Positions 56,601 through 64,000 of a DNA stretch of 64,000 bases are shown one piece after another. The DNA is from Cichorium intybus (lineage: Eukaryota; Streptophyta; Magnoliopsida; Asterales; Asteraceae): assembly GCA_023525715.1 (NCBI GenBank), contig CM042011.1:6399283-6463282 (forward strand), in the 5' to 3' direction. The notes under the pieces are model-generated. The model ran no database searches, had not been told where the DNA came from, and saw nothing but the letters and a program-made list of their open reading frames with translations. Within the stretch, counting starts at the first letter, position 1; each line of letters starts with the position of its first letter. Position numbers and translations under genes: made by a program.

Positions 56601-58153
56601 TCTTGGAAGATGTAATCGGTAGAAAACTCGATTTACTTCTTCTTGTTCGTCACGATGAGATTAATCGGTTCATGAACTTGCTATTGCAAAATGCTAAACT
56701 TGGAAAGCCTGTGCATCTAAAAGGCGAGCTTTTCAAGTTGACAAACAACGTGATTTCAAGAATGATTACGAGCGAACAGTGTTTGGAGGACGAGAATGAA
56801 GGAGGCGATATGAAGAAGCTGGTTTCGGAGATAACTGAGATTAGTGGTAAATTTAACCTCACGGATTACATCTGGTTTGGTAAGAATCTTGATTTACAAG
56901 GGTTAGAGGAGATACACCCACGATTCGATAATTTGATAGAAAGGATCATCAGTGAGCATGAAGAAGAAAAAAGGAAAAAGAAAGAGAAAGACGAAGTGAA
57001 AGACCTTCTTGACATTTTACTCAAGATCGCCGATGATGATTCCATGGAGATGAAGTTGACCAGAGACAATATAAAGCCTTTATTCTGGTAACTCTTTTCG
57101 TTATTCCATTAACACCCAAAAAATAAAAATCTTAAAAAACCTACTTAACCTTCTTATTTGTCGTTATAGAACTTATTCGTAGCATGATCAGACTCATCCG
57201 CACTTGCAATAGAATGGGGTTTAGCAGAACTGATCAATCATCCAAGAGTAATGAAGAAAGCAATCAAATAAATTTACATAATCATATGGAAAACCCGAAC
57301 TCTAGAAGAATCCGACATTCCGCAACTTCCGTACCTCCAAGCAATCGTAAAGGAAACCCTAAGATTACACCCTGCAGCCACAATTATCTCAAGAACATCG
57401 ACAGAAGATTGCACAGTGGGAGGCTACCATATTCTGCCAAAAACTACTGTGTTGGTAAACGTTTGGGCCCTTGGCAGGGATCCAGAGTATTGGGATGATC
57501 CATTGGAATTAAGACCTGAAAGATTTGACGGGAGTCAGGTATACGTTAGAGGACAACACTTCCGATTGTTGCCGTTTGGGAATGGAAGACGAATGTGTCC
57601 AGGGTTGTCGTTAGGCTGTGAGGAATACATACAACGTGAGTGGCGTGGGGACTATGTGGCATGTGGCCACGGCGTGGAACACCGCCCCCCTTGGCGTGGG
57701 TGGCGTGGCCGTGGGTTGGCGTGGGTAGGGCAACGACAAGCAATGCCGGTTCTCTTTCTCTCTCTTCTTCTTTCTCTCTATCTCTCTCTTCCTTTCTCTC
57801 TTTTCTTAAAATATTATAATATATAGAAAATTAAAAAATAAAATAAAATAAGTGATGTGGAGTGGTGGGTATTTCCTTGGTGGTGTGGTAAGCAAGGGAG
57901 ATGATGTGTCGGTGATGTGGCATCACTTTTCATGTGGGAACCAAATGAGGCACTCCTTATAGCCTTAGGGATGCAACTTGCACAAGTGACTTTGGGTTCG
58001 ATGATTCAGTGTTTCGAGTGGAAGGTTCGTGAAGACGGTAATCTGGTTAGGTTTGATATGGAAGAAGGACGTGGGATCACACTTCCTTGAGCTAATCCGT
58101 TGGTGTGTGTTCCTGTCGCTCGACTTCATTCTGTAATCCCATCTTCGATCTAA
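56601..58153 (+). pseudogene. CYP93-like cytochrome P450 pseudogene
   Basis: The first part (56601-57089) reads LEDVIGRKLDLLLLVRHDEI ... DEVKDLLDILLKIADDD and ends LFW. A GT..AG intron follows (57090-57172) at the usual A-type P450 position. The I-helix is damaged (a stop in the AGSDSS region, NLFVA*SDSSALAIEW). Then come ETLRLHP (ExxR), PERF and the heme-binding loop LPFGNGRRMCPG. A Tourist-like MITE (57614-57964) interrupts the frame right after GLSLG. It resumes GMQLAQVTLGSMIQCFEW and ends NPLVCVPVARLH. The N-terminal ~180 residues with the membrane anchor are missing. Such enzymes oxidise flavonoids or terpenoids at the ER; this copy is dead. Family placement from memory. Confidence 0.8.
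57614..57964 (+). mobile_element. Tourist-like MITE inside the P450 pseudogene (351 bp)
   Basis: TSD TTA (57611-57613, 57965-57967). Ends GGCTGTGAGGAATAC and, in reverse complement, GGCTATAAGGAGTGC. The interior has GTGGCGTGG-type boxes and a CT-rich run at 57750-57800. Its removal restores continuity of the P450 heme-loop region. Confidence 0.8.
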
Positions 58154-58156
58154 CAC

Positions 58157-58231
58157 GTTAAGAGATCAGTCAAATCTTACTGTTACAAATATAGATAATC
58201 TACTGTTGTTTATCCATAACAATAATGTTAG
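58157..58231. other. 3' flank of the P450 pseudogene
   Basis: Short AT-rich sequence, nothing defined. Confidence 0.4.
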
Positions 58232-58603
<372 letters not shown>

Positions 58604-60454
58604 TGTAACACCCGACTTATTAACAAAAACACCCCAAAAATTTTTCATTTTTCAAAGCAAATATCTTACAATAAAAACCATAATTAGGGGTATTAGTTAA
58701 CAAATACGAGGACAAGTGTATCACGAAGTACAATACATAAATATTATACATTCTTCAAGCCGGGTATTACTTCAACGCTAAGACCTCAGTCACGGACTTT
58801 ATCTTTTCCCTTAGCAGGGTCACGCTCACCTGCAGGAACATATCAAACAAAACGTGAGCTACAAGCCCAATGAGTAATCAAACAAACAGATAAACATATA
58901 CAAGAGTATAATAACAATTAAACTCTTAAACAATTTCTGTCCCAAAACTCATGGTCATCATTGACCGCACGTAATCGTAGCCATACAGGCTGCATATAAT
59001 ATCATAGCCCGAAGGCCACATCGGAGACATAGCCCGAAGGCCGCACCGGAGTCATAGCCAACAAGGCCGCATCGGAGACATAGCCAACAAGGCCGCACCG
59101 GAGTCATAGCCAACAAGGCCGCATCGTTTAATATCAAAGATAATAATCTTTGCTAACAAGACTGCACCATTTAGAATTACAATTCAAATGTCAAGTCCGT
59201 ATATTACTCGGGTACTCTACCCTTGTACCGTATTCAACTACTTTAAGTAGTGCCACTGTAATCACCATATATCATACTAGATATAGTCAAGATTACTCAC
59301 CTGGAATATTATTACAACTAGCTTTTGCCGTTCCTTGCTTTCCGATATGATCCGTAGAATTTCGTCCCGCACCTATAATTCAATCATTTTCAACATGATT
59401 ATAGGTTAATACCCATTGCAAGTAACTCTAATACACTAGAGTTCAATAAAACATTGTTACAAACAATGCCTATTTAATAAACTTCCCGTTTACTAACTTT
59501 ATGTGAATTTTACTATTCACCGGGACATTCGGATCGGTCTACAGTGCCCCCGAGGGGTCGGAAACTCAATCTAAAAATTTTCCCAAACTTTTCAGACCAT
59601 AATACAACTATGTTTCAAATTTGGGCTTAATCGGACAAGCAACGCAAAAGATAGCGTATCAAAGTTTCTGTCCAGGACCTGACCACAGGCGCGCCGCGCC
59701 CAGCGCCTGTGCAGGTTCCTGTCCAGCTCGCGATTTTCACTGTAGCATGCGGTTTTCTCATCTTAAATGCTTATTTTCGATTTCAATCACTTGGGGTTTA
59801 TTCCCAAGTCAAAACCCTCCATAAAAACAAGGTTTTTAAGCATTGACAACAACTCAATCATTCAAAGGGAAGATTAGGGTTCTTAATTCTAACAACCCCA
59901 ATTCTTGAATTTTACCATTTATAGCATCCTACTTCCATTTGATTGAGTTAAATCTTTATTATAAGGACTTAATGGAAGTATTTAACCAATTTAAACACAC
60001 AAACTCAACTGAATTTACAGTTTTTGCGTTATACCCAACTCACCAAGAACAAACAATCAAAAGCTTGGAAATTTACCTCAAATTCTTCCAATTCTACCCT
60101 TTGAAACCAAGAACTAATTTGCAAACTTCAAGCCTTCAAAATTTCTTCAATTTCTCTGCAGAAATTCAGCCCCAAGAAACATCCCGTAACTCCCAAATTT
60201 CTGCACAACTATTCCCTTATATACTTCCAGAAATTGCACTTTGGTCCTTGAAGTTGCATTTCTTGAACAATTGCCACAATTAACACAATTTATGACAAAT
60301 AATCAACTTTTATAACATTTTAAGTCCAAGACTTAAAATATTATTACATAACAAGTCCTTTTCTGTCAAAATTACCAAATTACCCTTTTGAGGTAAAATG
60401 ACCATTTTGCCCTTTTATTATAATTATATAATAAATACAAGTTTTGGCGTTACA
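58604..60454 (-). repeat. 3' LTR of the Tekay-type element (1851 bp)
   Basis: TGTAACACCCGAC ... GGCGTTACA. Contains CATAGCC-n-GGCCGCA repeats (58975-59130) and a GCGCGCCGCGCCCAGCGCC block near 59690-59712. Homologous to the solo LTR at 43500. The 5' LTR and TSD are outside the window. Confidence 0.88.
58975..59130 (-). repeat. 23-bp mini-hairpin tandem repeats in the LTR
   Basis: Units of GGAGACATAGCCAACAAGGCCGCA type, alternating CGGAGACATAG and CGGAGTCATAG. GCC and GGC flank loops CGAA or AACAA. At least six units. Confidence 0.75.
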
Positions 60455-60474
60455 AATTCTCCCCTCCTTTAAGA
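60455..60474 (-). other. Polypurine tract of the Tekay-type element
   Basis: CTTAAAGGAGGGGAGAATT in sense, abutting the 3' LTR. Confidence 0.8.
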
Positions 60475-60490
60475 GATTTCGTCCCCGAAA

Positions 60491-62842
60491 TCATACAAAA
60501 AGTTGAGGATATTTTTCTCTCATCTCACTTTCGGTCTCCCACGTCATGTCGGAACCTTTGTGATGACGCCAAAGGACTTTCACCATACTGATCTTCTTGT
60601 TTCTGAGCTGTCTTGTCTTGCGGTCTAACACCCGCTCAGGTTGCTCCGGGTATCTCAGCTTTTCATCCACCTCGATTTCAGCGAGAGGTATTTGTTGAGA
60701 TTTATCAAACAACGTCTTCCTCAAATGGGACACATGGAATACATCATGTATACCATGAAGTTCATCAGGTAACTCCAATCTATACGCCACGGCTCCAACT
60801 CTTTGGGATATTCGGAAAGGTCCAATGAAGCGAGGACTCAACTTTCCTTTCTTCCCAAAACGAATCAAGCCTTTCCAAGGGGATACTTTGAGCATTACCA
60901 TATCTCCCACTTGGAACTCTATCGGTTTCACCCGTCTGTCTGCGTACTGCTTCTGTCTATTCTGAGCTACCTTCAAATTTTCACGTATCAGTTTGATCTT
61001 TTCTTCAGTCTGGGCAACAATTTCGGGTCCAGCCAACGGCTTTTCCCCAACTTCAGTCCAGCAGGTTGGAGTACGGCACGGTGCTCCATACAAGGCTTCA
61101 TACGGGGCCATCTGAATGCTGGAATGATAGCTGTTATTGTACGCGAATTCCACTAAAGGTAAATGATCTTCCCAGCTTCCACCGAAGTCTATGACACAAG
61201 TCCTCAACATATCTTCCAAAGTTCGGATCGTTCTTTCACTTTGGCCATCAGTCTGCGGGTGATATGCGGTACTCATAAGTACTTTCGTACCCAGTTGCTC
61301 TTGAAGACTTTGCCAAAAATGGGAAGTAAATCTGCTGTCTCTGTCCGACACAATCGATGCTGGTACTCCATGCCGACAAAATACTTCATCAATGTAGATT
61401 TTCGCCAGTTGATCTACTCTGTCCTTTTCCTTATATGGTATAAATTGTGCCGATTTGGTCAATCGATCCACAATCACCCATATAGAATCATAACCTCGCG
61501 GTGTCCGCGGCAACTTTGTTACAAAATCCATGGTAATATGGTCCCATTTCTTCTCTGGAATCGGCAATGGCTGTATTTCCCCATATGGTTCCTGATGGTT
61601 TGACTTAACTTGCAAACAAGTCAAACATTTTTCTACATATCTTCCAATGTCCCTTTTCATTCCAGGCCACCAATACATCGGTTTTAACGTCCGATACATC
61701 TTGGTACTGCCCGGATGAACTGCATATCGGCTATAATGGCTATCTTCTAGAAGTAAATTCCGCGCTTCTCCTTGTTTTGGGACCCATATTCGGCCTCTGA
61801 AGGTCTTCAATTTCTGAGCATTTTCTTCCAGATGCTTCAAGTATCCTACCATTCTTTCACTTTTTACATTCTCCGGCTTACACGCTTCCTCTTGTGCCAA
61901 ACGAATCAATCCTGGTAACCGGCTCACTACACCCATACACGCGGATGTAACTTTCAGAGGAGTTTCTTTTCGGCTTAAAGCATCTGCCACCACATTTGCC
62001 TTGCCAGGGTGGTACTGAATTTCACAATCAAAGTCTTTTAACAGGTCCATCCACCTTTGCTGTCTCATGCTGAGCTCTTTTTGGTCAAAAAGATACTTCA
62101 GGCTCTTGTGATCCGTGTAAATGACAAATTTTACACCGTATAAATAATGCCTCCACAGCTTCAATGCTAAAATCACCGCAGCTAATTCCAGATCATGGAC
62201 TGGATATTTCTTCTCAGCATCTTTCAATTGGCGGGACGCATAAGCTATGACCCGACCTTTCTGCATCAGAACACAACCAAGACCAATTCTAGAAGCATCA
62301 CTGTAGATCACATACTCTTCTCCGCTTTGAGGTAGTACTAACACTGGCGCTTCACATAAAGCTTGCTTCAGTTTCTGGAATGCTTCTTGTTGCTCTGCAG
62401 CCCAAGTAAATTTTTCACCTTTCTTAGTCAACTTGGTCAACGGGACAGCTATCGAGGAGAAATTCTCGACAAATCTTCTGTAATAGCCTGCCAAACCAAG
62501 AAAACTTCTTACTTCAGTTGGACTTCGGGGCTGTTCCCATTTCATCACGGCTTCAATCTTTGCTGGATCTACCTTCACCCCTTCAGCATTAATCACATGG
62601 CCAAGAAATTGGACTTCTCTTAGCCAGAATTCACACTTGGAGAATTTAGCATACAGCTTTTCTCGGCGAAGCAACTCCAATACTTGTCGCAAATGCACTT
62701 CATGTTCGGCTTGGCTTCGCGAATACACCAAGATGTCATCGATAAACACTATCACCGAGGTATCAAGGAACGGTCGGCACACTCGGTTCATAAGATCCAT
62801 GAATACTGCAGGAGCATTGGTTAACCCGAAAGGCATCACCAA
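60491..62842 (-). CDS. Tekay-type pol, downstream frame: RT, RNase H, integrase, chromodomain
   Basis: 783 codons. RT palm with MPFGLTNAP and FIDDILVYS (residues ~3-40). RNase H with SDASRIGLGC, HDLELAAVILAL and YTDHKSLKYL. Integrase zinc region HPGSTKMYR ... CLTCLQ. Integrase core Asp in TMDFVTKLP and SDRDSRF, and Glu in GQSERTIRTLE. The C-terminal GPF-like RFIGPFRI is followed by a chromodomain-like segment (VLWRHHKGSDMTWETESEMR). The first Met is internal: the frame continues upstream to the frameshift near 62990. It encodes reverse transcription and integration functions. Confidence 0.9.
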   Translation of the reverse strand: MVMPFGLTNAPAVFMDLMNRVCRPFLDTSVIVFIDDILVYSRSQAEHEVHLRQVLELLRREKLYAKFSKCEFWLREVQFLGHVINAEGVKVDPAKIEAVMKWEQPRSPTEVRSFLGLAGYYRRFVENFSSIAVPLTKLTKKGEKFTWAAEQQEAFQKLKQALCEAPVLVLPQSGEEYVIYSDASRIGLGCVLMQKGRVIAYASRQLKDAEKKYPVHDLELAAVILALKLWRHYLYGVKFVIYTDHKSLKYLFDQKELSMRQQRWMDLLKDFDCEIQYHPGKANVVADALSRKETPLKVTSACMGVVSRLPGLIRLAQEEACKPENVKSERMVGYLKHLEENAQKLKTFRGRIWVPKQGEARNLLLEDSHYSRYAVHPGSTKMYRTLKPMYWWPGMKRDIGRYVEKCLTCLQVKSNHQEPYGEIQPLPIPEKKWDHITMDFVTKLPRTPRGYDSIWVIVDRLTKSAQFIPYKEKDRVDQLAKIYIDEVFCRHGVPASIVSDRDSRFTSHFWQSLQEQLGTKVLMSTAYHPQTDGQSERTIRTLEDMLRTCVIDFGGSWEDHLPLVEFAYNNSYHSSIQMAPYEALYGAPCRTPTCWTEVGEKPLAGPEIVAQTEEKIKLIRENLKVAQNRQKQYADRRVKPIEFQVGDMVMLKVSPWKGLIRFGKKGKLSPRFIGPFRISQRVGAVAYRLELPDELHGIHDVFHVSHLRKTLFDKSQQIPLAEIEVDEKLRYPEQPERVLDRKTRQLRNKKISMVKVLWRHHKGSDMTWETESEMREKYPQLFV

Positions 62843-62930
62843 AAACTCATAGTGACCGTATCTCGTCCGGAATGCCGTCTTCGGAATGTCTGACTCCCTT
62901 ATCTTTAACTGGTGGTATCCTGACCTCAGA

Positions 62931-64000
62931 TCAATCTTGGAAAAATAGGACGCGCCTTGTAGCTGGTCGAATAAGTCGTCTATTCGGGGGTAGCAGGTAT
63001 TTGTTCTTTACCGTGATCTTGTTTAGTTCCCGATAGTCAATACACATTCGCATTGACCCATCTTTCTTCTTGACAAACAGTATAGGGGCTCCCCAAGGCG
63101 ATGTACTCGGTCTAATGAAACCCCTGTCTAACAATTCTTCCAGTTGCTTCCGCAGTTCCACCATCTCTGAAGGTGCTAAACGGTATGGAGCTCGAGCAAC
63201 AGGAGCAGCTCCCGGAATCAGTTCAATCGTGAACTCAACCTGTCGATCTGGTGGCAGCCCTGGAAGTTCGTCTGGAAACACATCTGGGAACTCGTTTACC
63301 ACATTCACATTCGCTACCCCCACTTTAATCGGTTGAGCTACCGACACATAAGCCAAATAGGACATCCCTCCTTTACTGACACAGCTTCGAGCTTGAGCAA
63401 AGGAGATGACTGGCATTCTCAACCGAGGTCGTTCACCTTGAATTTTCATCCATTCTCCTTCCGGTGATAACACTGTAACACTTTTATTTCTGCAATCCAC
63501 GTTAGCATAATTTGTCGCTAACCAATCCATTCCCACAATTACACCAAACTCGTTGGTAGTCATCGGCTTCAAATCTATAGGGAAAACGGTCCCGTAGATT
63601 TTAAGCTGACAACCTTCCATATGTTCAGAAACCCAGACATACCGGCCGTCTGCTATAGCTACTTCTAAACTTTCATCCATCGGTGTTAAAGGTACATTCA
63701 GGCGAGGCAATAAAGATTCCGATACAAAACAGTGGGTGGCTCCCGGATCAAAGATAACATATACAGGTATGGTATTAAGAGTGAAAATACCTGTCACCAC
63801 ATCGGTCTTCTCACGGGCTTCTTCCACAGTCATCTGGAAAGCTCGCGAGGCTATCGGTCGTCCCCTGTTCTTCGGCTCTTCTTTCTTCCCGCCCTGTTCA
63901 ATCCTGGGTCTGTCGCTGATCGCTATAGACTTCAACTCGGGACAATTCAGGCGAAGATGATCCGTAGCTCCACACTGGAAACACTTACGTTCCGCCCGAC
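62931..64000 (-). CDS. Tekay-type gag-pol, upstream frame: zinc knuckle, protease, RT N-terminus (partial)
   Basis: Open to the window edge, so the Met at 63935 is not the true start. The zinc knuckle CFQCGATDHLRLNC lies at ~63935-63985. The protease reads FDPGATHCF, where Pro replaces the usual Ser/Thr after the catalytic Asp. Later are NEFPDVFPDELPGLPPDR and the RT start GFIRPSTSPWGAPILFVKKK through CIDYRELNKITVKN. The frame then shifts near 62990, where a C run on the coding strand appears one base too long, and ends out of frame at 62931. Confidence 0.88.
   Translation of the reverse strand, partial: RAERKCFQCGATDHLRLNCPELKSIAISDRPRIEQGGKKEEPKNRGRPIASRAFQMTVEEAREKTDVVTGIFTLNTIPVYVIFDPGATHCFVSESLLPRLNVPLTPMDESLEVAIADGRYVWVSEHMEGCQLKIYGTVFPIDLKPMTTNEFGVIVGMDWLATNYANVDCRNKSVTVLSPEGEWMKIQGERPRLRMPVISFAQARSCVSKGGMSYLAYVSVAQPIKVGVANVNVVNEFPDVFPDELPGLPPDRQVEFTIELIPGAAPVARAPYRLAPSEMVELRKQLEELLDRGFIRPSTSPWGAPILFVKKKDGSMRMCIDYRELNKITVKNKYLLPPNRRLIRPATRRVLFFQD

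Larger units (their letters stand above)
58604..64000 (-). mobile_element. Tekay-type Ty3/gypsy chromovirus, young, runs off the right edge
   Basis: 3' LTR at 58604-60454, polypurine tract at 60455, then pol in minus orientation. Gag and the 5' LTR lie beyond 64000. The coding region is nearly intact with one frameshift, so the insertion is recent. Lineage is assigned from integrase wording, long LTRs and the C-terminal chromodomain-like segment. Confidence 0.88.

Overview
This is plant nuclear DNA, almost certainly from an angiosperm eudicot. An Asteraceae source is my best guess, but that rests on the look of the repeats and of the LFS-like gene and is not proven. There are no prokaryotic features. 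The window is mostly nested transposable elements with two intact-looking single-exon host genes, both on the minus strand: a lachrymatory-factor-synthase-like START/Bet v 1-fold protein (25847-26371) and a six-pass membrane protein of unknown function (53778-54935). Host pseudogenes are a cytosolic-enolase (ENO3-type) fragment (2607-2925), a truncated LFS-like copy (49818-49936) and a broken CYP93-like cytochrome P450 (56601-58153). Left block (1-19.6 kb): a 5'-truncated Athila-type Ty3/gypsy pol lies at the left edge. An ancient minus-strand Ty1/copia pol (integrase, RT, RNase H) follows, split into four pieces by three later insertions, each with its own target-site duplication (TSD): element 1 (3341-12405, TSD ATGTG), a decayed Ty3/gypsy chromovirus with LTRs of only 78 bp (13136-17763, TSD TATGT), and a hAT-type element (18312-18972, 8-bp TSD). 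Element 1 itself carries a solo Ty3/gypsy LTR (5651-7160, TSD TCAAT). Middle block (19.6-28.9 kb): AT-rich DNA with very long (TA)n tracts, two Micron-like elements embedded in (TA)n, a SINE, MITEs, the LFS-like gene and a MULE-type element whose empty site is preserved in a paralogous copy near 50 kb. Third block (28.9-46.5 kb): element 2, of the same family as element 1 (TSD GTAGC), holding a young Ty1/copia element 3 (31542-39115, TSD CAAAC) and a 2.55-kb solo Tekay-like LTR (43500-46051, TSD TTATC). Right block (46.5-64 kb): an array of nine palindromes, a duplicated LFS promoter segment, a MULE with ~300-bp TIRs that contains a plus-strand solo LTR, the membrane-protein gene, a Tourist-like element with a C-rich minisatellite, the P450 pseudogene, and a young Tekay-type chromovirus that runs off the right edge. 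The most unusual signal is in elements 1 and 2. They are gag-only, non-autonomous Ty1/copia-type elements (TR-GAG-like) with a ~6-kb internal region that is conserved yet largely non-coding. Each carries four copies of one conserved hairpin core, in the same order, whose flanking stems differ in sequence but keep pairing, two of them in tandem in the leader just before gag. A second set of hairpins sits in ~170-bp tandem units near the 3' end. This looks like a family of structured RNA elements in a trans-mobilised retrotransposon. A second pattern is a bipartite CpG-rich module (two CGCGTCGCGA-type decamers 23 bp apart) just upstream of the TATA box in the LTRs of unrelated gypsy and copia families.
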